From Epiperipatus broadwayi (Eukaryota > Onychophora > Udeonychophora > Euonychophora > Peripatidae): DNA of 64,000 nucleotides. Positions 38,323 through 54,854 of the stretch are shown here, piece by piece. How positions within the stretch are numbered: the stretch's first letter is position 1; the number at the start of each line of letters is the position of its first letter. A model generated the notes under the pieces. The model made no database searches. It saw nothing but the letters and a program-made list of their open reading frames with translations, and had not been told where the DNA came from. A program made the translations under genes and the position numbers. The stretch covers positions 312,001 through 376,000 of the forward strand of contig JAQFVV010000551.1 of assembly GCA_028023455.1 (NCBI GenBank). The letters are read 5' to 3'.

Positions 38323-39124
38323 TATTTAAACAATGTATTACTATTAATTTTTCATAAAAATAGTTCCTTACCAGTTTCTTCTATCTCCATCTAACCATCA
38401 CCCACAAAAAACTATAGATAATACTTTTTTTATATCCTTATACAAACTAACTCTAATTAATTACAGTAACCATAACGATTAAAATTATGTGTCACAACAT
38501 TATTTTCCCACATGCATGATTCACAGATATTTTGCACATAATAAAATATTTTCAAAATATATCGTTAATATTTCAATAATTGACATGGTCATAATATGTA
38601 ATAAAATAATCGTAAGCCACATATGCATGTCTCAGATATTTATTTGCTAATTGTTTTAATTTATACTTTACTATTTTTAAACAGTCAGATTATCTACCAC
38701 ATAAAATTGCAATATTTTTAGTAATAAGCACTTAGTTCACTATAATAATCAAATCCTAAATAATTATTGCTATAATAAAATATTAAATTATCTATCTTCT
38801 GTGAGATATACCTATCAATAATCTTCAAAGTTACGCGAACAAATTCTAATACTAACTATTGTATTGTATATTCTTAATTACTTTCCTAATATATCTCGTA
38901 GCCTAAATGTTTGGGTACCACAATCTGACCTATCGATTGTATTCCCAACTACACATCGTGCAGCCACGATGGGTGAGCAAAATCTAACCGAGACTTCCCC
39001 ATGTCATGTAAGTCCATTATACTCTCCCCATTTTAATATTCAGCCCATCATGTTGCTGGCACCAAAATCTAACCTAACCTATGTGTAGCTCCACTACACA
39101 TCATGCCAGCCACGTTGGGGGCCA
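38323..39124 (-). other. Retroelement leader with repeated PBS-like motifs
   Basis: About 800 bases of non-coding leader lie between the 5' LTR and gag. Near the LTR, four degenerate copies of a block resembling GTTGGGGGCCACAATCTAACC occur at about 38908-38930, 38963-38990, 39050-39075 and 39112-39134. The last one spans the primer-binding site and the LTR edge. The rest is AT-rich with no open frame longer than noise. Confidence 0.6.
39106..39124 (-). promoter_or_regulatory. Primer-binding-site-like sequence
   Basis: Three bases inside the 5' LTR edge the minus strand reads TGGCCCCCAACGTGGCTGG. It begins TGG, as expected for pairing with a tRNA 3' CCA end. I have not assigned a primer tRNA. 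Confidence 0.65.
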
Positions 39125-39127
39125 CAA

Positions 39128-42100
39128 TCTAACCTGGTCTTGTGTGTCCTCACTTCCAGATAATATATGATATAAAATAAAACGGGTTCTAGCTCAGTTA
39201 ATAATTAATAAATAAAATATTCAGCATTAAAATTAAAATGTTTCACTAGCTCAAATTTAAAATACGAATAAGGTTCAGTTTATAAAAATAAATTAAATAA
39301 ATATTTAATATTTTCATGAGACTTGAAGTGAAAATACAGGTGACAAGATAGATTACATTGAGCCAATATCCCACAGGATACTACCTCAATGGCATAAGAA
39401 CACTATCCCCCTTATTACTATTTCAAATAACAAACTCATAGTATTCTTACGACTTTAATAACTTCTACTCACTAAGATTAAACTAATAATTAAATCTTAA
39501 TCTTCTATTTGTAATAATCTAGCTCAATAAAATAATCTCAGGTTCATAAAGTTTATTCTAAGTTAATTTAAAAATATGGTAGTAAAATATAAGAAGGGAT
39601 TTTATGTCATAATCTACTACACTGAAACTAATAATAATAAATAATAATAATAATAATAATATTCTTCATTGTTTAACTACTACTGGATATCTTTTCTTTT
39701 CGTTATATTTTTATTACCATAATAAAATAATAAAATAATTTTATATAATCTTTTACCTTCATGTAATAATATAATAAATACATGGTAGCATATGATAATC
39801 TGATAAACAAAGGATGTGTGGCAACTGATAGCATATAATTCAGTATACTATTGTGATAACTGATTTATGACCAATAAAACAATGTAAAATTATGATTATT
39901 TAATTAAAAGAATACCAATAAAATATTTAAATTCTTAAATAATTCTCTATTTATCTTTTTGTGCAAAATTATATTTTTGTTTCAATTGTTATGAATATAT
40001 CGTGATTTCATGCAGTGAAGTGGAGAAATAAACAATCAAGACACAAAAATTTTGAAAAACAAATTTTAACAAAGTTTATTAACAACAACAAATAAAATAA
40101 ACAATTTATGTACACTATTTACAATGGATATCCTTATTTTAATCTTACATTTTTATCTACTAAGTTATATAAAAATAGTTTATAGTTTAGTTATATCTTT
40201 ATTTATACTTAAGACAAAATAAAAAAAAATGTTACCATTTGGTTTCTCATTATGGTTAACTTATTATAAATATATTTACTTATTAGCAGAATATTTCATC
40301 CTTAATATTATTAAACTATCTTATTTTAAAAAAAAACATTCATAGGAAAACATTCTACAGAAAAACAAAATTAACTTTATAATGAGTATGGATTTCTCAA
40401 AATATTAAAAAAATTTTCATCTTGCAAAGTCAAAGATGTTACATAAAATATTCATCCAAAATTCAGTACTAGATTTTAGTGTTTTATCACACGATGTTTA
40501 CTAATCATAATACATTCTTATTTAGCCTTACTTTAGTATGATATAAGTGTAATAATCAATATATTCCTGTTATTCAATGAACAAAAAATATACTATGCAT
40601 ATTGTTTATATAATTTACTTTGTACTATTGTATTTTAAAAATATGCAATACTTATTTTTCTCTTAAAAATAATAATAAAGCATTCAAAAATAATTAACAT
40701 TTTAAAGAAAATATCTTGTTTAGATACTCTATTTTAAAAATTTATATTTCATTTCCGAAAATAAATTCAAAATATATTCTATGATTCTTTCCTTTCCTTT
40801 AGGATTCATTGGACCTTCAATTTTAAGTTATAAAATTCTATTCCTTCTAAGCAAATAAACCAATCTTATACAAAACGATAGCATAACCTAAGTTCTAAAT
40901 TATTTATCATTTCTTTTCAAAATATCTTACTGAACGATGCAGTTACATGAAATAAAGATAGCGAAACAGATGTATAGGATTTAAGGAAGAAAGCTAGAGT
41001 ATCACTCTTAATATATCTCAAAAAATCATGGCACAGTGCAAAGAGGTATGACCTTTACCTGTCTAATAACCTCTAATACATGAACGATGTTAAAGCTACT
41101 TCTTCAGCTTTATTTAAAACATCAAATATTTAAAGACATATAAAACACTGTCCAAATAAAATGTGTATCAGTCATAGGGCTTTGTTAACTATGCTGATAA
41201 CCACATAAAGACTAAATATTATTTCTATTCCTTATCATATCCTATTTTTTTTAAAAATACATCATCTTGGTTTCCTGCTAACTATAGTACTTCCAAGCCA
41301 CTATCTCAACATTATTTCTCAAGATTTTTCTACATCTTACATCGATAAATAACTATCTGCATTTACAAAACAATAAATAAAATTCATTGATAGTTTAAAA
41401 CAATTTCACTGTTCCATAAGAAAAGTTTGCTTACTTCATTATTCTATATGTTTAATCATATACAATCTACTTAGACAATATTTGAATATCCAATAACATG
41501 AAAGTTCTAAAAGAATCACATAATTATTTGTTATTATGTTGGATTATATCACTAATATATAAAAAAAATAATCGTCATATGCATATTTTCAAATCAATCC
41601 TATCTCATAATGTTTTTTTTTTAAATGTTGTATGAAAATGCGTTACATATAATTAAAACTTTTACACTTCATTCTTAGATTCATAGATGATCTAAAGAAA
41701 ACAAAAATATACATTATAAATTATTAATAGTTATTATTATTACCAAATAACCCTTTTTATCTGGTCATCATTTTTAGTAGGCTTCTTCCATCCACTGGAT
41801 ATAGAAAAACATTGCATACATAAACGAAAAGACACATCCATACGTTTTATTTAAAAATATTCTTATCTAAATTATTAGATTATATTATAAATTTTATGTT
41901 ATTAACAAATTAATGTTTTATGTTTTCCTAATCTTATAAATAGAAAAATTTACATTTAACTAAGTTAGTAAAATAAAAATTTAAAACTATAATTACGTCT
42001 TCACTTGACCATAGTTCATGATAAAATCCAAAAATGTTTATTATTTTCTCTAGAGTTTTAAAATGTTCTCCTCCAAGCGCATTAAAGTTTAAAAATAAAA

Positions 42101-43963
42101 ATAATTATTAATCCATTTAGTAAAATTTATAGAAAATAATCCTGGGTCTTTACTGTTCAGAATGAAAATTATTAAACTGTAATATTAAAGAATTATTCCC
42201 ATGAAGTTTATTCAATATTCTCTGATGCATCACTCTGTTCAATTTAACTTAAGTTATCCGGTAAACTTTTACACAATATTTGTATTTTCATGGATCCATC
42301 CTTTATTTATCTACTATATGTTCATTTTTTTATATAGGTTTTATTTCTTAATAAGTTCTTTTTAATTCTTGTAAAATATATATTTAAAAAAAATGTTTCC
42401 TTCAAAAAGGACTAAACATTCTATTTCTTTCATTATATTTTATGATAACTCATACGATATAAATATCTTATTCTTTTTTTAAAAAAAAAACTCCTGGATA
42501 AGCTTATAAATAATGCATCACAAATTTTTTTAGACGGCAAATAGTTTTCTGTTTAAGCTTCCAGCATAATGCCCGAATTATTTTTATATGAGTTAGAATA
42601 ATCCTCCGGTTGAGCATAAATAAAGCTGTATTATAATTTAAACATATTTTATTTCGTAGTATATCCATCTCTATTGCGTAGTTTAGGTTAAACTTCAGAT
42701 AAAATACTCCTGGCAAGTAACTTTTAAAAAACTAGAAAATCATTTCCATGAAGTTTCTAAATATATTTTTTTTTTTTAAACTCTCTTTTGCAAAATACTT
42801 TAAAATTATCAATTAGTTTTTTGCAGATAAAGTTATAAGAAAGTACTAAAAAATTGACTAAAATAAAAATTTAAAAATACTATCTCTTTGATAGCTATAA
42901 TTTACCTTTCTCTGGTTTCAATACATTATTAATCTCCTCTTATACCCCCGTGCAATTCATATTTATAGTCTGTAAGAATACGTCATTTGATTGGTTGATT
43001 CTTACTTTAACTTGAGAACAAATTTACATATTTTCAGTTTATAGCAGAATCAAGTTTCAAAAAATAAAAAATTTTATGACGTAATAAAATTTAAAAAATA
43101 TTATTTAAAATTCCACTTTTTAATTCAATTATTACTTTATCAAAACTATTTAAACATTTAGGATAACTGTTAAAATAACTTTAATAACCTATTTCATTTT
43201 TAATATTCAATTTATCTAGTTTTATTTAAATAAAATATTTAATTTTTATATTATGAGTGTATTCGTCTTTATGATACTATTTTAAAACATTTAAAAACAT
43301 TTATAACAATTATTTAATATTCACTTCTATGATAGATAGTAATTACATTCAGTTCTATAATACAACTTTTAAATATTTCAAACTCTGTTATTAATTCAAA
43401 CAAGCAGTGTGTGAAAGTATGTAGTATACAAGTCACATGATCAATATAACTTTGACAGACGATTTTCAATCTATTTCTCTGCCTAGATTTATAAAATTGA
43501 TACATTTATTATATTATATAAAATAATTATAAAAATTTTGGAAGAATAATTTTAAAAATATAGACTAGATATAATTTTCACCAACATAAAGTTTATTTTA
43601 AAAATATACTATATTAATTTTGACTATTAAATATGATTATAAATTTTAATATAGCATTTATTAAATTATCAGTTTTAAACTATTAAAATCGAATTTATTA
43701 AATATACTTTTAATATTTATAGCTGTGTTATTTAATATGGCCAGCTTTTACAACCATATGCAACAATATTTTAAAGCTTTACATAACTATTTTTAAATGA
43801 TTCGTTATAATTTTATATACTACGTATTTTCTTTAGCTTCAAATTGTACTTTATATTATAATTGACAAACTATAATTAACATATTAACATAATATATTCT
43901 AAAATTTAAAATTTTTAGTAATTGACTGAGATGGACTATTACTGACCTATAGAAAAGGGCACA
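39128..43963 (-). repeat. 5' LTR of the Gypsy element (4.84 kb)
   Basis: It is a direct repeat of 27680-32508 over its full length. On the minus strand it starts TGTGCCC at the AT run and ends GGTTAGA next to the primer-binding-site-like sequence. The two LTRs look about 99% alike for the first roughly 3.9 kb counted from 39128, but clearly less alike at about 43080-43700. The LTR contains a 70-codon sense-strand frame (42504-42716) with a counterpart in the third LTR. Confidence 0.92.
42504..42716 (-). CDS. Small frame inside the LTR, hypothetical
   Basis: A 70-codon frame in the sense direction of the element, ending ICRLKKFVMHYL. The diverged third LTR (63685-63876) keeps an open sense frame with a similar end (ICRLKKFVTHYL) and a shared MLHRR/MLNRR block, separated by a variable middle. 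In the 3' LTR the Arg codon of ILRNK is TGA. It has no recognised domain. Shared ancestry of the LTR alone could explain the resemblance, so coding status is doubtful. Confidence 0.2.
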   Translation of the reverse strand: MPGVFYLKFNLNYAIEMDILRNKICLNYNTALFMLNRRIILTHIKIIRALCWKLKQKTICRLKKFVMHYL

Positions 43964-43982
43964 ATATATATATATATATATA
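43964..43982. repeat. (AT)n at right end of the Gypsy element
   Basis: An AT run directly follows the LTR terminus GGGCACA, mirroring the run at the left end. Confidence 0.85.
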
Positions 43983-45208
43983 AAAAAAGTTACCCTATGT
44001 CTTTAGGTAGCATTTTATAACAGAAATAAAAAGATGCTAATGAAATAATTTTTATTATCATCATTAAAGTTAGGATACCATTTGTAACAGCTTGCATATG
44101 ACAAGACCATGATAGAGTGATCTCATTTAATTATGTCCTGCAAGTTGTGATGCCATTTGTAACAGATCAAAAATATGCAATGGGAAGTAATAACTCTAAT
44201 ATTGCCTGAATAAAATATAGGCCAGTAGTTGGTTACCCTATGTAACTGAATTAAATAAGGTCTGAAGTTGGACATCATTTGCAACTGAATAAAATATAAA
44301 TCAATGAAAATAATCCTAAATTTTAGAATGCCTGTGAGTAATAGTATCATTCATAATAGGATAAATATAATAAACTAATCTAAATGAATACCAATCAATA
44401 AATAATTATTCTGTACTTAATATAACCTTTTTTCTAATCATACATTTGTCTGTTATCTATACCAAAACAAAACAGTGATAATAATCTTTACTATAGTATC
44501 ATGAATTCAGGAAGCATTTAGATGAACAGAAAATAAATAAAATTATAACTTCAAATACCCTAATTAAGCCAACTATCATTGTTTCAAACAATGATATATG
44601 CTTAAGATATATTTCACTTATAATCAAATGAAGATAACGATAAATCATTCAACAACTAAATTCTAATATACCTAACAAATCAACATTGTTTATAATAATA
44701 TAAACTTATGCTAAAATTTAATGATGTTCATATCTAAATAAAATAATTCATGAATGATAGAAATAACAGTGTTATCATGTCCTATAAGTTTACAATATTT
44801 ATGATATTTAAATAAATATACAACCCAATAATTAATTTTAAATCTTAGTCTAATAAAATGATAAATAATACTAACTCAGCCATGCTATACTCAGATATAC
44901 TAATCATGCTATTTATAACAAGATAAAAAACAATAATGATGCAATATCAATAAACCCATAAAATAAACTAGAATCAATAATCTCCACTCATACCAGTATG
45001 TAAAAGAAACAGTAGATTTCTATTGTCCATTACCATGAGTACAATTAACTAATATCAATTTATTTTAAATTTTCTGTAACTAAATTATTAAAACTGTACA
45101 TTATAACAATCAAAACATATAAAAAGAATTATTAACAATTATTATAATCAAGTAAGAATATTAAAATTTAAAATTTAATTGGATTTACAATCTACATCAA
45201 CTAAATTT
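43983..45208. other. AT-rich DNA with weak short repeats
   Basis: No gene is recognised. Four diverged copies of a block like GTTGGATACCATTTGTAAC occur at about 44069, 44143, 44225 and 44264. The remainder is plain AT-rich sequence. Confidence 0.45.
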
Positions 45209-49533
<4,325 letters not shown>

Positions 49534-49660
49534 AAAAACAGGAACTGGTCAAGTGTTAGTGGTCGAGAGGTCAGCTCAGCTGCCTTACAAGCAGTTGTCC
49601 TGGGTTAGCAGGTTCACTTCCCAGTCGATACTATGACACATGGGAAAAAAACAGGAACTG
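49534..49660 (+). mobile_element. Short tRNA-derived SINE with 14-bp target duplication
   Basis: The 14-base sequence AAAAACAGGAACTG occurs at 49534-49547 and again at 49647-49660, bracketing a 99-base insert. The insert has an A-box-like TGGTCGAGAGGTCAGCTC, an anticodon-arm-like hairpin (GCTGC CTTACAA GCAGT), a longer variable region as in class II tRNAs, and a B-box-like GGTTCACTTCCC, then ends in GGGAAAAA. This is the structure of a retroposed tRNA-like transcript. The T arm pairs poorly, so it is not a functional tRNA gene. Confidence 0.75.
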
Positions 49661-51429
49661 AACATTACGAATTTTCATTTACTGTCCCTTTAGGACTTTA
49701 AAAATATTTAAAAGCCTCCTTTCAATTTACAAGAAATTTTCTGAAATCACACACATGATTGAAAGATTGTATATAAGTTAATTACTGTTATATTTATTAT
49801 TTTTAATATATAATGTTAAGAGTTAAAGTAGACAGTATAATAAATCAAGTGCATCATTCAAATTAAATTACTAGCCAAAATCAAATTAAAAAATTCAACT
49901 ACCAGTAATTGTACAAAGAAACAAAACAAAACAAATTTATAAGATATTACCTTTCCATAATTTCAACTCAGTTCCTCCATTTTCCTTTAAATAACAAGAA
50001 AACTTTTCAACAAAATTATAGCTTCAGAATCATAAATTTTTATTAAAATAGATTTTTGAAATTTTTTTTTTCCTTTTTTTCTTTTCTTTTTTCAAAAAAG
50101 ATAGTCTTCACCTGCTACATTAATATCTTATGACTGGTATTTCTTTTATAAATATATAAGGTAGGATTAAAATATTTATTCATAAGTTTATTTTTCTGAA
50201 ATTTTACTTTTCTTTAAACTTAAACTACTTTGATCTATATGTAAAAACATAAAATAATATTACAACTTTACAATAATATTCTTGTTCATTATTTCTTTTA
50301 TATTATTCAATAATAATATAAATTCATCAATGGACATTGATAAATGAAAATAAAATTAGATTATTGAAATGTCTCATCATGAGTCTGCCTGAAAAGTAAT
50401 TCTAACATATTTGGAATGATAATGTTCTGTAATGAATTATTAAAAAACATGAACTTTGCCTCTTAAATTGTTTCTTAAAAGGTTTTAAAAATTAATTTAA
50501 ATATTTTTGGTAACACAAAATTAGCATAGCGGAAGGATGTTACTTTAAATAATGTTTTAAATACATTGAAAGAAAAAATTGATAAGAATATCAATATAAA
50601 ATTACTTATATTCTTTTTGTTTTCATATATAATTATATATAAGTCAAAATAAGTTGAGTTTCAAGCAAAGGGCTGAAAATTTGTAAAAATAGAATTATAT
50701 TTGAGCAGCCTAAGAGTATCTTCTTTCAAAAAAATGAAAATAAAATAAAATTAAACAATGTCTTTTAATAAAGTTTTATGTTTATGAATTGATTAATTTA
50801 CTATAAACTTCTCTTGGAAATTAATGATAATTAAAATGTGAGGTAGGATTGTGGGAAGGTAATATAATACGTATTTATTAAGTATTGTGTGACTTTGCAC
50901 TTGAGAATTCTACTTTGTCAAGACCACTGAAAGTAAATTTTTAATTGAATTTTGGTCAATGATTAATTGTGAATTGATAAACTTGATTATATATATATAT
51001 TAGATAAATTTATGTTTATATATTTTTTTACTATTTTTAGATTTATCAGTAATATAAAACAAAATGAAGACAATTATTTTTTTACTAATAAGTCTGGGTA
51101 AGTAAAATTTAATTTTATCACAAAAGTAATAATTATAGTACATTAATTATAAAAAAAATAAAAAATTTATTTTCAGCAAAAAAAATAAATATTGAAGATG
51201 TATAGATTTTTTTACTGTTTCTAAATTAACAGTCACAAAAAGAATACCTATACACCTAAACCTCACTTAGTTATTTGCTACTTAGTGATATTTCACAATA
51301 GTGATCATCATCAATTTGTACCCACTGCTTCGATTTACAATCGATTATTTACTATAACGATCGGGAATTTATTTATTTTTAAATTTAGAATGTATAAACT
51401 TAAAATATATATAATTAATTAATCTATAA
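49661..51429. other. AT-rich DNA, no gene seen
   Basis: No coding frame or RNA is recognised. Poly-T-rich stretches occur near 50055-50100. Confidence 0.45.
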
Positions 51430-51445
51430 TACTATATACTGTATA

Positions 51446-51555
51446 TATAAGTGTTGAATGTCTTTAGAAAAATTAAACTTTATTTAAATATAATATACAG
51501 TACTTGGATTATTTAAATAAAGTTTAATTTTTCTAAAGACATTCAACACTTATAT
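51446..51555. repeat. Inverted repeat, arms about 42 bp
   Basis: TAAGTGTTGAATGTCTTTAG and the following bases through TTTATTTAAAT form a left arm that returns in exact or near-exact reverse complement before a stretch matching 20232-20260. The spacer is about 20 bases and includes TACAGTACTTGG. The arm sequence recurs singly at about 20265-20300. Confidence 0.8.
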
Positions 51556-51794
51556 TAGATGATGAAATAGTCCAATATATAAATATGGTACAGTATTATG
51601 TAAAAATAGTTATTGATTTTGTAAAATGTTGTTTATACCCAAGTGGTTTCAAATCAAAGGAAAAACAACATTTTAAAACGTCAATGTTGAATTAAAAAAA
51701 AATTTAAAAAGAAAATCAGATTGTATTTAAAATAAGTGTTAATGAATACTTTTTTTAATATGTACTTTATTCCTAAGTTAGTATAATTTTTTAC

Positions 51795-51946
51795 CTTTAG
51801 GAACCGACCAATTTTTTTCCCATCGGCCCCCATTATAAATACATATTCTGTATGATATTCTTGCTTAACAATGAGTTTTGGAGAACCAATTGCCATCGCT
51901 AAGGGGGATAAAGGTGGAGTTATATTTATCTGCATCAATATCAGTT
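51795..51946 (-). CDS. Probable host coding exon, protein unknown
   Basis: On the minus strand a pyrimidine-rich tract ending TTTTACAAG is followed by an open frame of about 50 codons, which ends CCTAAAG followed by GTAAAAAA, a good splice donor. The peptide is not low-complexity: it includes ITPPLSPLAMAIGSPKLIV and EYHTEYVFIMGADGKKIGRF. Base composition is distinctly less AT-rich than the flanks. A second acceptor (GATGCAG, exon from 51929) would give exactly 45 codons. I do not recognise the family. The flanking tens of kilobases may be its introns. A decayed transposon exon is the alternative. Confidence 0.45.
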
Positions 51947-51959
51947 CTTGTAAAATAAT

Positions 51960-53976
51960 AATCTAAAATGTATATATATATTGTCCATCTGGAAATGAAG
52001 AGTTTCGAGAGAGAGAAGGGCTGAGAGCATTTATTCTCAATTTCACACTTTGAAAATTAAATATCTAATCAGTTACATAGAGAATAATAATTTATATCAT
52101 CTTATAAACTTATAAAGTATACTAATGGTTACACTGGGCTTTACATTTCATGACCATTAAACCTACTCTTAGTTAACTAAAGGACAATCCTGCATGAATG
52201 TAGAATTTATACTAGGTTTAAACCAATACACCATCCCAAACATCAGGAAAATCCATAGAAGAAATTTAAGCACCTTTCAGCATTACTAAAGCTATACCAT
52301 AACTATCTTGGTTGAGTAAAAAACTTATCTTCAATAGCATAAGCTTGTGGTTAAAACACCTGTAGAGGTCCCTACTATTGCATTTGATATGCATATTATC
52401 GAGGTTATAGCCTCAGTAAATATTACTTATTGGCTATTATAATTTGGAAACTTTTAAAACAACATATTTTACAAACAATATAAATAGTTCACTAAATTTA
52501 AATGGTGAAACATTAAGAAAAATGCAAGCTAGATTAACAAATAACAAAAACAAATGTTTATTAGACAATAATATTCATTAACTGATTAAACGTAATACAA
52601 ACATATGTGGATTCTAGTTAACTTATTACTATTACTGTAATACAAACAAATATTATTACATTTGTTGGAACTTTAGATTATATAAAAAAAATAAGACATA
52701 CCCTGATAAGTAATTATAGTTCTTACCACATTTAGATGATTAACTTTAGAGATTTTAGAAAGTTTTTTGTTAAGTCTTTGGCTGAAGATCTTTTTTGTTA
52801 AGCTTAATATTTATCAGTCTTCTTTTAGTTTTCTTCATTATTTTGCATCACAGAATTCATTCTGGTAAAATTTTACAACTTCTTTACCTGGCTTAACACT
52901 GTGGAAGCATTCAGGTCATGATTCTTCACCTATCTATGGTGCACATATTTCATTAGAGAAGACTTCCATTTGATATTTATTTTGTGCATGCATATTATAT
53001 AGCATAGAGCACTCAGAAAATGGAAGGTTAAATGCAATCATATTTCAGGCTTTTGATGGATGCTCTCTGTATAATTTATTGGGAAACACACTGTGGGAAT
53101 TCAGCAATGTAACATCATTAAAACTCTACAACAGTGGATTGTATTTATCACACATGGACTTCTAAATCAATATCTTGAAGTTTGCCATATGGTCAATGAG
53201 TCTGAGTAAAGAAGGAATGATGAAAGAAATTTATAAATAAATAAATAAAGTTATTAACCAAATACAAGTCGCCATGAATATGGGACTATAAACTGTCCCA
53301 AAAGTGCTTGGCGGTACCTTTTGATAATTTTATGTACACTGAATAGCTTCATTATCTGTGCGCAGAGCACATGTATATATTAAATGATCTTTTATGCATA
53401 AGCTGAGCATTGTCCAAGTAGAGCTCTCCCCCACTTTGCCCTTATCTTATTTTAAATATTTTCTCATTAGTTTTAATTAATTAAAGAACACTAGATAACA
53501 ACTTTATACTATTTTTTTATAAGTATAACATTCCATAACCAATAAAACAATATTTTTGTTCTTTTCATTTCAAAATCATAATTTTGTGAAAATATAAGCA
53601 AGTATCATTTTAACTGCTTTAAGAAAATATTTTCACTTGTTTTCTTTTCTTTTTTTTAAAATAAAACCTTTTATCTTTTTTTAAAATATGCAAACTAAAA
53701 GTAATTCTTTATTTTTTTAACTTACCTTAAACTTGAACTTTTTCTTTTCTTTAATTTAAATCAAACAAATGTAATAATTCTCTTTCATTATTTTATTTTT
53801 GTTCTTTAAAACTATTATTTCAAAATTCTATTTAGATACTTTCTTTACTTCCTACATGTGGCTAGCATTTAGTGATGGTTACAATATATTATTAATCTAA
53901 TATCTCTAAGTATGCTTCAAAGTAGTTTTAGGAATTTTTTATGTGGTTGCTTATAATTGTTATTGTTTTGTTTTTG
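51960..53976. other. Intronic or intergenic DNA, possible old repeats
   Basis: Composition between about 52100 and 53420 is slightly more GC-rich than the neighbouring DNA and resembles decayed transposable element sequence, but I see no domain or terminal repeats. Confidence 0.35.
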
Positions 53977-54125
53977 TTGCTGCTGTTGTTATCATCATCA
54001 TAATCGTCATCATCATCATTTTAATTTTACCAGTAGTAACTATGTCACTCTTACTACTACTTTTGAATAATAATAATAATAATAATAATAATGATGATGA
54101 TGATGATATAATAATAATAAATAAT
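53977..54125. repeat. Compound trinucleotide microsatellite
   Basis: GTT/GCT and ATC runs (about 53977-54019), then AAT, ATG and ATA runs (about 54067-54122). The ATC run and the GAT run are in inverted relation about 60 bases apart. Confidence 0.85.
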
Positions 54126-54854
54126 TTATTTTAATTTAATAATAATATGAAGAAAAAATCATATGCAAGTGATAATCTAAAAATTGAATTCACATTTTTT
54201 AGTCATAAAGACATAACATATTCACACATGTATATGTTTGATATATTTGTTTGTAGTAATGTTTTTATAAAATTGAACTAATTAAATTTTTACTTAAACA
54301 TAATATATTTGTATACATACATTATAATAATACAATAATAGAGATAAAAAAATAATATTAAATGTTTATATTTACCATGCACTAAAAAAATAATAATAAT
54401 AATTGTTTCTTCAATCACAATTGGGTTTTTAGATTTAACTGGAAATAAAAACATATGAGTCCAGAAATGAATTAAATCAATCTCTTATTATAAAAAATGA
54501 CTTAATTGATTCTTGGATTCCCACTGCCACCCCACAAGTATAAAAATAATTCCACTTATAATTGAAGAAACTTTTTTTAATGCATGCTAAATAAAAGCAT
54601 TTAATATTATAAATTTTTTTATCTCTATTATTTGTAACTTTTTAGTGTTGGCATAGTAAATAAAAATGTAAAACTACATTGTTCTTTAAATTACTTGACA
54701 CTTATAGTTGATTCAAGTTGTGTGAATTTTAGATTATGGGTTTGTCAATAAATTTTAGCTACAAACCCTTATTTAGATAATAATATAAAGTAGTTGCCTT
54801 TGTCCTCCTTGAGAGATGTGATATGATTATATAGAAAGTATTGTTTGGTAGCAA

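Larger units (their letters stand above)
27680..43963 (-). mobile_element. Ty3/Gypsy retrotransposon with giant LTRs
   Basis: An element of about 16.3 kb on the minus strand. It has two 4.83-kb LTRs (27680-32508 and 39128-43963), a primer-binding-site-like sequence, a split gag, an intact pol in the order protease, RT, RNase H, integrase, and a polypurine tract. That domain order is Ty3/Gypsy. There is no envelope frame between the pol stop and the polypurine tract (about 195 bases). Both ends lie in TA runs, so a 4-bp ATAT duplication is plausible but not demonstrable. High LTR similarity implies a fairly recent insertion. The gag lesions imply that this copy is not autonomous. Confidence 0.93.

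Noticed and set aside
49548-49646. Functional tRNA gene
   Set aside because: The T arm does not pair properly and the insert has a 14-bp target duplication with an A-rich tail, so it is a retroposed SINE or pseudogene.
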